In this document: positions 9,012 through 18,157 of the stretch, piece after piece
Layout of the letters: each line of letters starts with the position of its first letter
Numbering within the stretch: position 1 is the first letter of the stretch
Assembly: GCF_023276375.1 (NCBI RefSeq)
Contig: NZ_JALLPK010000001.1
Span: 3,162,001-3,226,000 of the forward strand
DNA: 64,000 nucleotides
Direction of reading: 5' to 3'
DNA from: Halocatena marina
Lineage (GTDB): Archaea > Halobacteriota > Halobacteria > Halobacteriales > Haloarculaceae
Made by a program: the position numbers and the translations under genes
Notes under the pieces: generated by a model
Database searches by the model: none
What the model saw: the letters and a program-made list of their open reading frames with translations, nothing else
Told to the model about the DNA's origin: nothing

Positions 9012-11474
9012 TTAGAGTCGCGCCGGAGCTGAGCCGGTACCGAGTGCGTTCGTCGTTACATTGTTACGAGATTGTGAGTTCACTGCCAATTTTCGCTGAT
9101 CAACCTCGTAGATGCGTACGTCACCAAAGCGCATCTCGTTTAGACCAGCGATCTGGTCGAAGGGCATCCGATCGTACTGTTCGCGTTCGCGTGGACCGAC
9201 GTAGATGTAGCGCACATCGTAGTGACGAAGCATCTGAATGGTTCGGTCTGGCGGGCCTTGATAGAGCGTATCGACATCCTCGACACGATCGTGATACACA
9301 GAGCTGTTACGGTATCCGACCTCATGGCTCCAGCCCGCGATTGTCGGTAAACCAGTAAGGCTCGATACGGCATTCGTCCATTGATAGATATCTGTCCCCG
9401 GAGCGGCAGCGACAACCGGGCGACCAGAACGACGATCGAGCCACTGGATTGCCGCTACTTCTTCGGAATGATACGTTTCGGTGTAAGTGAAGACATCGAG
9501 TGTCGGGTCATCAGGGTTGGCGTACGTACCATTAGCAGTGAAATGATTGCTCAGCGCGAGACTACCGTAGAGAGACGTGCTGATGATGAGGAGTGCAACA
9601 AACACCTGCCGGAGACCGACTTCAGCACCAAATCCAAACGAACTCGATACGACACGCTCGGCATCGGGGAACGACGACCGAACAGCGTGTGGCCAGTGCG
9701 CGAAGCGAGCGAGTGCAGCGCCCGCAGAGAGCCCCCACAGAATCCAAACTTGAAGATACGTTTTGAACACAGTATTGTATCGACTCGGACCCGCCTGTTC
9801 GTGGAGATAAATCACCTCGACAAGCAACAGGAGTCCCGCCCCTGCGAGAATGAGTACAGCTGGATACCCAATGTGAGAACGTAAACCAACACCAGCACTC
9901 GGAGGACCGGTACTATCGCCATCATCTCCGTTTTCCAATTCGTGTTCGTGATCCTCACTTCGTTCGTTGATCCGAAGGAGCGCCCACGCTCCGAGAGCAA
10001 TCGGTGTGATAACCGCGAGTGCGGCAAACTGAAACACTACAGCGCCCACAAGAAGACTAATCGAAAGCGCGGCGATCGTTCGTTTTTGGAAGAACGGTCT
10101 TAATCTTCCGAACAGATACGGGACGAACACGAGCAAGAAGCCACCATGAACGAGTAATAAACCCAGCAATGGACTCCGTTCGGGGACCAGTGCGATTGTA
10201 CGACCGCTCGCCGCATCGAGCCAAAACGGCAGCGACACCACGATTCCGATCGGAGCGAGTGTAATAACGAGAACGAGTGCACCGGCGATTCGTCGGAGTT
10301 CGTGCGTGAATCGCGTCTGCACCCAGAGTTCGTGGTGAGAACGGACCCACTTTACGGCACGATCTGGAAGCAACGACAGCGGTGCTGCGGGAGAAAACAC
10401 AAGCGTGAGCCACAGCAGACCGAACACGGTTGGGAACGACCACGTGTTGATGACAGCAATGAATCCTGCGAGCACTGCGGTCGCACCGACCAGTAGCCTG
10501 CGTCGCATGCGTTCGTCGGCGGGCGTACGATAGTAGCTGAAACAAAGCGTTGCCACGAGCACCAAGAACGGTGTGCTCATCATGTGCGCGTGGAGATCGC
10601 CGTTCAACCACGAGAACAACGGGAATTCCGTCGCGATGCTGTACGAGTCTGGATCACTGGGCTGACCGGGAATGACCCGGCTCGCGTTCCAGTAGGAAAA
10701 CTCTGACAGGGCCACGATGAGGCCCTCTCGCTCGATGCCAAGTGCGTTGACAATTGTCCGCGCTATCTCATCGGGAAGAGCCCACAGCAGTGCCCGAAAC
10801 GGCGTCTGCAAATTACTCGCAACGCCGACAAAAAAAGCACCGAGCGCGCTAGCAGTGGACCGAGCCGTACCAATCGATGTTCCGAGCGATCCTGCTAGCC
10901 CGTAGGCGGCCGTGACGAGCATCGCATAAAAGCCCGCAAGTGCGAGATTGTAGGCATAGCGTGCCTCTGTAAACGTCAGTTCAGTAAGCAGGGCAGACAG
11001 CATGTGCCCACCGTAGTAGTATTTGACCGGTTCACCAGCAAACCACATATCCTCCGGTGGGAGCGTCGGCGCACGAAGCAAGCTTCCAAGGAGTCCGTAA
11101 TCGAGGAATTTTTCGCCACCAGAGGGGTGAACAGCGGGATCGACCGCCCGGACCGTAACGAGAAACAAAAACGCGAGCGTAAACACAACAGCAGCCTCGA
11201 TGGCAGGGCGCCGCTCGATGTCGACCGGTGTGCGTAAATAAATAGACACAGAGAGACCGCCCAAGACGAACAGACCAGCACCGAGCGCGACCCACCCAAA
11301 TGAGAGTCGACCAACCCAATATCCGACGATACCAATGACAGCGAGCGACACCGGAAGTGCGATACCAGCCCCACGGTCGGCGAGTCGTGGACAGATCACA
11401 GCGGCGATCGGAAGCCCAGCAGCAAACAAAAAGAGATAGACGACAAGCCAACGAATGACGAGCCAATACTCCAT
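9012..11474 (-). CDS. DUF2298 (YYY) membrane protein
   Basis: An 820-residue integral membrane protein. The signature VKYYYGGHMLSALL (about residues 149-162) and the EKFLDYGLL segment before it identify the DUF2298/YYY family, which is common in archaeal surface-glycan loci and is thought to be GT-C-like. Around 14-16 hydrophobic segments are followed by a soluble C-terminal domain (EEVAAIQWLDRRSGRPVVAAAPG, then DVRYIYVGPREREQYDR) resembling that of the neighbouring GT-C-like protein. The ATG at 11474 starts directly at the first membrane helix; longer in-frame starts (11486, 11603) would overlap the divergent gene. The function is inferred. Confidence 0.88.
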   Translation of the reverse strand: MEYWLVIRWLVVYLFLFAAGLPIAAVICPRLADRGAGIALPVSLAVIGIVGYWVGRLSFGWVALGAGLFVLGGLSVSIYLRTPVDIERRPAIEAAVVFTLAFLFLVTVRAVDPAVHPSGGEKFLDYGLLGSLLRAPTLPPEDMWFAGEPVKYYYGGHMLSALLTELTFTEARYAYNLALAGFYAMLVTAAYGLAGSLGTSIGTARSTASALGAFFVGVASNLQTPFRALLWALPDEIARTIVNALGIEREGLIVALSEFSYWNASRVIPGQPSDPDSYSIATEFPLFSWLNGDLHAHMMSTPFLVLVATLCFSYYRTPADERMRRRLLVGATAVLAGFIAVINTWSFPTVFGLLWLTLVFSPAAPLSLLPDRAVKWVRSHHELWVQTRFTHELRRIAGALVLVITLAPIGIVVSLPFWLDAASGRTIALVPERSPLLGLLLVHGGFLLVFVPYLFGRLRPFFQKRTIAALSISLLVGAVVFQFAALAVITPIALGAWALLRINERSEDHEHELENGDDGDSTGPPSAGVGLRSHIGYPAVLILAGAGLLLLVEVIYLHEQAGPSRYNTVFKTYLQVWILWGLSAGAALARFAHWPHAVRSSFPDAERVVSSSFGFGAEVGLRQVFVALLIISTSLYGSLALSNHFTANGTYANPDDPTLDVFTYTETYHSEEVAAIQWLDRRSGRPVVAAAPGTDIYQWTNAVSSLTGLPTIAGWSHEVGYRNSSVYHDRVEDVDTLYQGPPDRTIQMLRHYDVRYIYVGPREREQYDRMPFDQIAGLNEMRFGDVRIYEVDQRKLAVNSQSRNNVTTNALGTGSAPARL

Positions 11475-11486
11475 GACAACTGTCAT
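11473..11486. promoter_or_regulatory. Inverted repeat at the start of the DUF2298 gene
   Basis: ATGACA-AC-TGTCAT is a perfect 6+6 inverted repeat that overlaps the start codon of the DUF2298 gene and lies 72 bases before the divergent glycosyltransferase at 11558. It could be a regulator site serving both genes; chance occurrence is also possible for this length. Confidence 0.3.
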
Positions 11487-11557
11487 GCGAGCCGTACTAT
11501 ACATCTTCTGCCTGGAAGTCGAACGGCTTTTACCCGCTCGGAGGGGACCGTCCTCAA

Positions 11558-12364
11558 ATGGCGTCTGTTGGTCTCGTAGTACCAGCTTATCAGCCGGTGC
11601 CAACGCGGCTTATCAACTACGTTCGTGCTCTTACGGATGCGATCGAACCCGAGACGATTCGCATCGAACTCGATGCACCTGAGGCAGGTGTCGTCGATGC
11701 TCTCCAAGACCTCACCGCGACAGTCAATACGGTCCCGTACCGCCGTGGAAAAGGAGTTGCCATCACTGCTGGCTTTGAAGCACTCGATACTGATATTCTC
11801 GGATTCGTCGATGCCGACGGAAGCACACCCGTAGAATCAGTCCAGACGATCATCGAATCACTCCAGGACGGATTCAACAATGAGCACGAACGAAATGATC
11901 TCGCAGTTGGGTCCCGGCGACACCCAGACGCTGTCGTTACACACCATCAGACACACATTCGCCGCCGACTCGGCGATATATTCGCTCAGATTGCCCGTCG
12001 TCTGCTCGGGATCGACCTCTATGATTTTCAGTGTGGAGCGAAAGCACTCACAGCAAAAGCGTGGGATGCTGTGCGTCAGCACCTCTATTCACCTGGATTT
12101 GCGTGGGATATCGAGCTCATCACCGTTTCGGTGGCGCTCGGTTATACGATCGATGAGATTCCGATCGCGTGGGAGGATAAAGACGGCTCGACTGTTTCGC
12201 CAATCCGGACACCACTTTCGATGGGGCGCGAGCTGCTGGCTGTCCGCCATCGCGCGCGTGCGCTGCAAGGCGAATCCAACGCGACGCACAACAGTGAGGA
12301 TGAATCCGCGCTGGTCGAACGGGAGAATGAATCCGCTGTGATCGATCAGGAATCACAAGTATGA
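11558..12364 (+). CDS. GT2 of dolichyl-phosphate sugar synthase type
   Basis: A 268-residue glycosyltransferase resembling archaeal enzymes that load a sugar onto dolichyl phosphate. Visible motifs are VGLVVPAYQPVP at the N-terminus, YRRGKGVAITAGFEAL (about 61-76), the metal-binding FVDADGSTP (about 86-94), DFQCGAKALT (about 151-160) and a distal SPGFAWDIELI. A polar Glu-rich tail follows residue 245. Its stop overlaps the start of the GtrA gene by four bases (ATGA), so the pair is translationally coupled. GtrA-type proteins commonly accompany lipid-linked sugar synthases, which supports the assignment. Confidence 0.88.
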   Translation: MASVGLVVPAYQPVPTRLINYVRALTDAIEPETIRIELDAPEAGVVDALQDLTATVNTVPYRRGKGVAITAGFEALDTDILGFVDADGSTPVESVQTIIESLQDGFNNEHERNDLAVGSRRHPDAVVTHHQTHIRRRLGDIFAQIARRLLGIDLYDFQCGAKALTAKAWDAVRQHLYSPGFAWDIELITVSVALGYTIDEIPIAWEDKDGSTVSPIRTPLSMGRELLAVRHRARALQGESNATHNSEDESALVERENESAVIDQESQV

Positions 12365-12822
12365 GCACGATTAGCGAACGCATTCGTGCGCGTCTCGTCA
12401 GTATTCGCTTCGGGCAATTCGCATCAGTGGGTGTCGTCGGTGCAATCTGCGATAATCTTGTCCTCGCACTAGGGCTCTCGTTCGAGATGACTCCAGAGCT
12501 AGCAAAGATAGCGGGGGCAGAAACCGCTATTATCGTTATGTTCTGGATCAACGAACACTGGACATTCGGAGAAGAAGGCAAGGAAGGAATTCGACCCCTC
12601 ATCCGACGACTCCTCACCTCGAACGTCGTCCGATTAGGTGGTGTTCTCGTCGCTACGGTCATCTTCTCAGTCGTCTATCGCCAGATCGACGTGCGCATAT
12701 CGCTCGTCGATTGGGATGTGTGGTTCCTTGTCGCAAACGGCTGTGGGATCATTGCCGGACTCGTTGTGAACTACATTCTTGAAAGCACAGTAACATGGCG
12801 CGCCGGGGATGCGTACGAGTAA
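12361..12822 (+). CDS. GtrA-like membrane protein
   Basis: A 153-residue protein of the GtrA/DPMS family with four membrane helices. The first carries RFGQFASVGVVGAICDNLVLALGL in modified family style; the second ends with the characteristic FWINEHWTF; the last is VNYILESTVTWR. Family members are thought to flip or help move lipid-linked sugars across the membrane. It overlaps the upstream GT2 by four bases. Flippase activity is inferred from the family, not shown. Confidence 0.88.
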   Translation: MSTISERIRARLVSIRFGQFASVGVVGAICDNLVLALGLSFEMTPELAKIAGAETAIIVMFWINEHWTFGEEGKEGIRPLIRRLLTSNVVRLGGVLVATVIFSVVYRQIDVRISLVDWDVWFLVANGCGIIAGLVVNYILESTVTWRAGDAYE

Positions 12823-12875
12823 CAGAGGGGACTCGAATCACAACCCTTACTACCGTGTCTCGGATACATGGTAGT

Positions 12876-12950
12876 AGCGGGATGGGATAGCCAGGAGATT
12901 CCGCCGGGCTCATAACCCGGAGATCGGTAGTTCAAATCTACCTCCCGCTA
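12876..12950 (+). tRNA. Initiator tRNA-Met (CAT)
   Basis: A complete cloverleaf of 75 bases: acceptor AGCGGGA pairs with TCCCGCT, with A as discriminator. The anticodon loop CTCATAA carries CAT. The anticodon stem ends in three G-C pairs (GGG/CCC), and the acceptor starts with an A-T pair, both features of archaeal initiator tRNA. No CCA is encoded. No intron is present. A TTTTT run starts right after the gene at 12951 and probably terminates transcription. Confidence 0.96.
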
Positions 12951-13252
12951 TTTTTCGTTTCGTTCACCTACTTCATTTTCGTCTGATTTTATGCTCGAAC
13001 ACAAGCAAGTGTGTGAGTTCGATAGATCTGTTTTCCATCTGACTCGACAGTAGTCGGCAACGGAGAGCTACACCACGACGCGTATCGGTTGGCTGATCAG
13101 ACAATGGACCGATCTGTCGGCATCGGTCACTCACCAGACGATGGGTGGTGAACGAAATTACAGCAAAAAGGAATGGCAACGAGATTTACGCTCGTTCAAG
13201 ATGTTCTGCACGAAAGATAATCCTTTTGAACACAGCTATGGAATCGAAGGGT

Positions 13253-14389
13253 ATGCCCGAGGAACTGAGAAGAGGGCTGGAGGGTGTGCTCGTCGCCGAA
13301 TCCGAGCTAAGCTATATCGACGGCGATGCCGGGCAGCTCATATACCGGGGGTATTCGATCGATGACCTCGCTCACGGAGCCAGTTACGAAGAGGTCTTGT
13401 ATCTCCTCTGGCACGGTCATCTGCCCGATCGGAACGAGCTTGAATCGTTCGCCGACACGATGGCGACAGAGCGAGGAATCGACAGCGACGTTCTCGAAAG
13501 CATTGAGGCGCTCGCTCGCGCTGACGAGGAACCGATGGCGGCCCTTCGAACGATGGTTTCGACGCTTTCTGCGTACGACGACGATGCCGACGCAGATCCA
13601 ACCGACCGCGAGGCGAATCTCCGGAAAGGAAGACGCATCACTGCGAAGATTCCGACCGCGCTCGCTGCATTCGTTCGAATGCGCGATGGAAACGACCCCA
13701 TCGCCCCTCGAGAGGACCTCTCGCACGCCGCGAACTTCCTGTACATGCTCAACGATGAGGAACCCGACGAGGTTCTCGAAGAGACGTTCGACATGGCGCT
13801 TGTCCTCCATGCCGACCACGGCCTGAATGCCTCGACGTTCGCCGCACTGGTCACCTCATCGACGCTTGCAGATCTCCACAGCGCTATTACCAGCGCGATT
13901 GGAACCTTGAGCGGATCGCTTCACGGCGGCGCGAACCAAGATGTCATGCAGATGTTACAGGAAGTCGACAACAGCGATAAGGAGCCATCGACGTGGGTGA
14001 ACGACGCTCTCGAAGGTGGCCGTCGGATTCCTGGCTTTGGTCACCGCGTCTACAACGTCAAAGACCCTCGTGCACGCATTCTCAGCGAGAAGTCCGAGGA
14101 GCTGGGAGAAGCCGCGGGTGATACGAAGTGGTACGAGTACAGCGTCACCATTGAGGACTACATCAAAGACGAGAAAGGTCTCGTTCCAAACGTCGACTTC
14201 TATTCTGCGTCTACGTACTACCAGATGGGCATCCCAATTGACACGTATACACCTATTTTCGCGTTGTCACGCGCTGGTGGCTGGATCGCCCACGTCCTCG
14301 AACAGTACGAAGACAATCGTCTCATTCGACCACGCGCCCGCTACGTCGGAGCGAAAGACCGCGAATTCACCGAACTCGACGCCCGCTGA
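13253..14389 (+). CDS. citZ: Citrate synthase
   Basis: Condenses acetyl-CoA and oxaloacetate into citrate at the entry of the TCA cycle. The protein starts MPEELRRGLEGVLVAESELS and has the family blocks YRGYSIDDLA, LLWHGHLP, LHADHGLNASTF (catalytic His region), GSLHGGANQDV, PGFGHRVYNVKDPRA (catalytic His and substrate Arg) and VDFYSASTYYQMGIP (catalytic Asp region). It has 378 residues from this start. An ATG at 13238 would add five residues; the chosen start matches haloarchaeal homologues. It stands alone downstream of the initiator tRNA. Confidence 0.96.
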   Translation: MPEELRRGLEGVLVAESELSYIDGDAGQLIYRGYSIDDLAHGASYEEVLYLLWHGHLPDRNELESFADTMATERGIDSDVLESIEALARADEEPMAALRTMVSTLSAYDDDADADPTDREANLRKGRRITAKIPTALAAFVRMRDGNDPIAPREDLSHAANFLYMLNDEEPDEVLEETFDMALVLHADHGLNASTFAALVTSSTLADLHSAITSAIGTLSGSLHGGANQDVMQMLQEVDNSDKEPSTWVNDALEGGRRIPGFGHRVYNVKDPRARILSEKSEELGEAAGDTKWYEYSVTIEDYIKDEKGLVPNVDFYSASTYYQMGIPIDTYTPIFALSRAGGWIAHVLEQYEDNRLIRPRARYVGAKDREFTELDAR

Positions 14390-14462
14390 ATCGCGCGAAA
14401 TTTTCGTGTCTTCGCGGAAGATAGATACAGTTATATTTGATGTTTACAGATTATCATTTAGT

Positions 14463-14993
14463 GTGATCGACTTGGCCTCGCTCATAGAACTGATCTTTTC
14501 GTTCGCCTATACGTCAGGGCTGCTGGGCCTTCTCGGCGTGTTTGGCTACTCGTTTCTCGTAGCGCTGGTCCTTCCGATGCCCGGGGAGGTCGTTCTGGCC
14601 GTTCCGATCGATCTTGGGATCTCTCGGACGATGACGATAGCACTCATTATCGCCATCAGCAGCCTCGGAAAAGCTATCGGAAGCCTCGTAGCGCTTCGAA
14701 TTGGCGAGCAAATCACGCAACTCAGGCCAATTGAGGCGTTGAGCGAGTACCTGCCATCACCCCCGACCATCGTCGAACGAGACGGTCGCGTCGTCGGGTT
14801 CGTTCAGCGATATGGCTACGTTGGTCTTGCACTCGCACTCGCGGTGCCGCTCATGCCCGACACGGCGATCATCTACGGATTCAGCGTCATCAAAATGAAT
14901 CCGATCAAATTCATGCTCGCAGCCTTTACGGGAACCATCTTTCGGCTGCTTACAGTCCTCGGGCTAGTCGAATTCACCGTCTCCTTGTTCTGA
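14463..14993 (+). CDS. VTT-domain (DedA/YqaA-like) membrane protein
   Basis: A 176-residue membrane protein of the VTT/SNARE-associated superfamily. It has a hydrophobic N-terminal helix, then GYSFLVALVLPMPGEVVLAVPIDLG, a second core half with FVQRYGYVGLALALAVPLMPDTA, and a C-terminal helix. Related proteins act in lipid or ion movement across membranes; no specific substrate can be given. The start is GTG (14463): a TATA-like TTATATTTG at about 14431-14440 lies about 27 bases upstream, consistent with a leaderless transcript. A GC-rich hairpin follows at 15072. Confidence 0.82.
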   Translation: MIDLASLIELIFSFAYTSGLLGLLGVFGYSFLVALVLPMPGEVVLAVPIDLGISRTMTIALIIAISSLGKAIGSLVALRIGEQITQLRPIEALSEYLPSPPTIVERDGRVVGFVQRYGYVGLALALAVPLMPDTAIIYGFSVIKMNPIKFMLAAFTGTIFRLLTVLGLVEFTVSLF

Positions 14994-15071
14994 TACGCCA
15001 GTTCGTCCGAGCAGACAGAAGCGATGAAAGAGATATAGAGAGCTCTGTACCCGTCCAAACATCTCACGAGC

Positions 15072-15186
15072 GACGCGCAACCAGCGCGTCGTCCAACAGT
15101 TTCACTTTCAGTGTAAAAGGGGAGTATTTATGTTGAGTTGGTCAGATGAACAACTGTCACACGCTCCAACTCCCCTTTTTGGAGCG
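15072..15186 (+). promoter_or_regulatory. Foldable leader before threonine ammonia-lyase
   Basis: Several pairings occur in 115 bases. A GC hairpin CGACGCGC-AACCA-GCGCGTCG spans 15072-15092. CGCTCCAA (15162-15169) pairs perfectly with TTGGAGCG (15179-15186), nine-base loop. The loop strand ACTCCCCTTTT (15169-15179) can instead pair, with one bulge, with AAAAGGGAGT (15116-15125), and GAGTTGG (15135-15141) can pair with CCAACTC (15166-15172). The alternatives exclude each other. The first hairpin may instead be the terminator of the preceding gene. Leader function is inferred. Confidence 0.4.
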
Positions 15187-15211
15187 TTACACGTAACCCT
15201 GAGCCAGCGGT

Positions 15212-16432
15212 ATGCTGCGTATGCTTTCGTTCGATGACGTTTTTGCCGCGCGCGACCGGGTCGGTGACGTCGCTCGTCACACCCCGCTCGAACGTTCCAC
15301 AACGTTTTCCGAACACACTGGTGCTGAGATCTATCTCAAACTCGAATTATTCCAACGAACCGGTGCGTTCAAAATTCGTGGAGCGACGAACCGTATTGCG
15401 ACGTTGAGCGAATCGGAGCGCGAGGCTGGTGTCGTCACCGCAAGCGCCGGTAACCACGCACAAGGTGTTGCACTTGCGGCGACGCGGGCGGGTGTCGATT
15501 CGAAGATCGTCATGCCAGAACACGCACCAATTTCGAAAGTCAGGGCAACAGAAGGATACGGAGGTACTGCTGTCCTCCACGGAATCGACTACAACGAGGC
15601 GCAAGAGCACGCACACGAGATCGAGCGAGAGGAAGGGCGTGTCTACCTCCATGCATTCGATGACTGGGACGTAATGGCAGGACAGGGCACGACTGGACTC
15701 GAAATCATGGATGACTGTCCAGACGTAGACACCGTCGTCGTTCCGATCGGTGGCGGTGGACTCATCGCGGGAGTGGCAACAGCTGTGAAAGCAGTCGACC
15801 CCGATGTCCGTGTCATCGGCGTGCAAGCCGACGGAGCCTCAAGCGTGGTAGAATCGATCGATGCTGGCGAAATCGTCGAATTGGAGACAGTTGATACGAT
15901 TGCAGACGGTATCGCTACCCGTCGTATCGGTTCGAAGCCGTTTCAAGTCATCCAGAAACGGGTCGATGAAGTCGTCACGGTCCCCGATTCGGAGATTGCG
16001 ATGGCGATCACGCTATTGCTCGAACGCTCGAAAGTCGTCGCAGAGGGGGCTGGGGCAACCGCGCTTGCTGCTGTGCTCGGGAACGCGTTCGAATACGAAG
16101 CTGGTGAGACGATCGTCCCACTCTTGTCCGGTGGCAACATCGATCCGAACGTCCTCACGACGGTACTCATGCGCGGACTCGTCCAGAGCGGGCGATACAT
16201 CAAGCTGCGCACGGTTCTGAAAGATAAACCCGGTGCGCTCATGGACCTCTCGAAGATCGTCGCAGAGAACCGTGCGAACATCTACGGCATTCAGCACGAT
16301 AGGACAGCGCGGGACATCGGAATGGGTTCAGCAGAGGTCGAGCTCGACCTCGAAACCCGTGGTCACGAGCACGTCGAACAACTCATCGCATCGCTCGAAG
16401 CGCACGGATATCCAGTCGATGTGCTCGTGTGA
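15212..16432 (+). CDS. ilvA: Threonine ammonia-lyase
   Basis: PLP enzyme that deaminates threonine to 2-oxobutyrate, feeding isoleucine synthesis or threonine catabolism. The 406-residue protein has the PLP lysine at K54 in GAFKIRGA, the substrate loop TASAGNHAQGVA, the phosphate-binding PIGGGGLIAG and SGGNIDPN near 305. A C-terminal ACT-type domain begins near residue 325 (LRTVLKDKPGALMDLSKIVAENRANI), matching the single-ACT form rather than the long biosynthetic form. The ACT domain is expected to bind an amino-acid effector. An in-frame ATG at 15221 is an alternative start. Confidence 0.93.
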   Translation: MLRMLSFDDVFAARDRVGDVARHTPLERSTTFSEHTGAEIYLKLELFQRTGAFKIRGATNRIATLSESEREAGVVTASAGNHAQGVALAATRAGVDSKIVMPEHAPISKVRATEGYGGTAVLHGIDYNEAQEHAHEIEREEGRVYLHAFDDWDVMAGQGTTGLEIMDDCPDVDTVVVPIGGGGLIAGVATAVKAVDPDVRVIGVQADGASSVVESIDAGEIVELETVDTIADGIATRRIGSKPFQVIQKRVDEVVTVPDSEIAMAITLLLERSKVVAEGAGATALAAVLGNAFEYEAGETIVPLLSGGNIDPNVLTTVLMRGLVQSGRYIKLRTVLKDKPGALMDLSKIVAENRANIYGIQHDRTARDIGMGSAEVELDLETRGHEHVEQLIASLEAHGYPVDVLV

Positions 16433-16567
16433 GCGGCACCGATCCTGATTGTCCGACGATCAATCGGAGAGGACCGACGGAGGGTGAAGCGGAAAGGTGG
16501 ACAGAACGAGACGAATGGAGTCGTCCAGATGACGAGGAGTTTTGGCTATCGGCACAGATCCAGACGT

Positions 16568-17248
16568 ATGGACTTCGATTCGTTCGTGCTTTCGGCTGCC
16601 ACCGCCGATCTGTCACAAGAGCCGTTGGCCCGCGAGCACGCTGATGCAATAGAGTTCCGGCTCGATCTTGCAGATTCGCCCCTTGATCAGCTTGCTTCGT
16701 ACGACGGCGATCTTCCAGTTATTGCGACGAATCGCGTCGAACGGGAGGGTGGCGACAGCCCTGAGACGCCAGAGCGACTCGAAGCGCTTCGTCTCGCAGC
16801 CGAACACCCGATGGTCGAGGCGATCGATGTCGAGCTATCTGCTATCGCAATGGGGTCAGGATTAGAGACCATCGAGCATGCGAGCGATCGCGGCGTCTCG
16901 GCAATCATTTCGATCCACGACTTCGAGGAGACCCCCGCGATTGCCGAGATGGAGCGGCTCCTCACGAAGACGGACGAGTACGGTGACGTCGGTAAGCTGG
17001 CGGTGACAGCAACGACGCTCGACGACGTGCTCCAACTGTTTGCAGTCACACGGACGCGTACGCAAGCGGGACAGCGAGTGGCGACGATGGCGATGGGCGC
17101 AGTCGGTCGCCACTCGCGGGCCGTCGCGCCGCTCTATGGCTCACGAATCGGCTACGCACCGGTCGACCCCGAAGATGCGACCGCACCCGGACAGTACGAT
17201 CTCGCAACGCTTCGGAGTGTGATCGACCACCTCGATGATGGAACGTAA
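16568..17248 (+). CDS. aroD: 3-dehydroquinate dehydratase, type I
   Basis: Dehydrates 3-dehydroquinate to 3-dehydroshikimate in aromatic amino-acid synthesis. The 226-residue protein has the type I catalytic set: E29 in AIEFRLD, H117 in SIHDFEETP and the Schiff-base lysine K143 in DVGKLAVTA, followed by AMGAVGRHSR and PGQYDL near the end. The ATG at 16568 (MDFDSFVLSAA) fits the family start; upstream in-frame ATGs give an atypical basic extension. It lies 135 bases after ilvA on the same strand. Confidence 0.94.
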   Translation: MDFDSFVLSAATADLSQEPLAREHADAIEFRLDLADSPLDQLASYDGDLPVIATNRVEREGGDSPETPERLEALRLAAEHPMVEAIDVELSAIAMGSGLETIEHASDRGVSAIISIHDFEETPAIAEMERLLTKTDEYGDVGKLAVTATTLDDVLQLFAVTRTRTQAGQRVATMAMGAVGRHSRAVAPLYGSRIGYAPVDPEDATAPGQYDLATLRSVIDHLDDGT

Positions 17249-17255
17249 GAAAATG

Positions 17256-18017
17256 CTACTGAAAGCCACGCAGTGGTTGTGCTTGTGAGCTTTCTTCGGT
17301 TTGGGCCTGCTGCATCCGTTTTGCGAATCGTTCGCGTGCTTCTCGAATCTCTTCTGCCTGCTCGATGAGCGACGTGGTGTCGATGTCGATGTCTGCAATC
17401 GGTGAAATTCCGTGTTCGAGGAGGACTCGAGATGCTTTCGGGTCCGGAAACTGTGGATTTGCCTCGACAATGAGACCGACGCCCGTCAGATTCGCCCCAA
17501 TTGCTTCGTGGAGGAGCGCTCCAGTCGGCCCACTAACCAATCCACTCTGTCTGGGCGGAACGATCCCTTCGCGGTCGAGATGTGAAATACCGTCTCCCGT
17601 TGCAACGCCGAACAGCTCCGGCGAATTCTCCGTACCGATCTCACCGTCGGCGACGCCCTGCTCAGGGAGCCCGCTGAGAAACAACGGTGTGATTCCGTTT
17701 GCTGCGATCCAATCGACAATGCAGCTCGCAAATGTCTCTGTGCTATCTGATGAGATCGGAACGTCGCTATGAAGCACGAGCAGGTCACGCTCGGCGTCAG
17801 CGTAGAGCCTGACGGGAGGTCTGAGCACCGAATCGTCCCCGCGATAGACAGCTACAGACGGGAGACCACCACACTGAACGCTCGCGTAGTACGTCATATC
17901 GAATGTGTCGATAAGGTGGTCAGTTGCGATCTTTCCGACGAGTCCGACACCCGGAAGCCCCTCGATAAGCATTGGATCATCGAGGTCAATGTCTGTTTGG
18001 AGTTTGATGGACGCCAT
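17256..18017 (-). CDS. PAC2 family proteasome-assembly-chaperone-like protein
   Basis: A 253-residue soluble protein of the PAC2 family (COG2047/COG1938 type). Key stretches are DPMLIEGLPGVGLVGKIATDHL at the N-terminus, LYADAERDLLVLHSDVPI and ALLHEAIGANLTGVGLIVEANPQFPDP. The C-terminal 40 residues form a charged helix (EQAEEIREARERFAKRMQQAQTEESSQ). Archaeal PAC2 proteins are proposed to act in proteasome assembly, but direct evidence in haloarchaea is lacking. It converges with aroD, with only seven bases between the stop codons. Confidence 0.88.
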   Translation of the reverse strand: MASIKLQTDIDLDDPMLIEGLPGVGLVGKIATDHLIDTFDMTYYASVQCGGLPSVAVYRGDDSVLRPPVRLYADAERDLLVLHSDVPISSDSTETFASCIVDWIAANGITPLFLSGLPEQGVADGEIGTENSPELFGVATGDGISHLDREGIVPPRQSGLVSGPTGALLHEAIGANLTGVGLIVEANPQFPDPKASRVLLEHGISPIADIDIDTTSLIEQAEEIREARERFAKRMQQAQTEESSQAQPLRGFQ

Positions 18018-18157
18018 ATATCAAACACACGCGTGGTGATGACTTAACGTTCTGCTCGATGCGTATGCTCGAACAACAGTGAACTCTCCGCGCCAGTGGG
18101 ACAGAACGAGGCGAGGGCTTCCGTAACGCACAAACCCGCTGCTGGCAAAGCTGCGTC

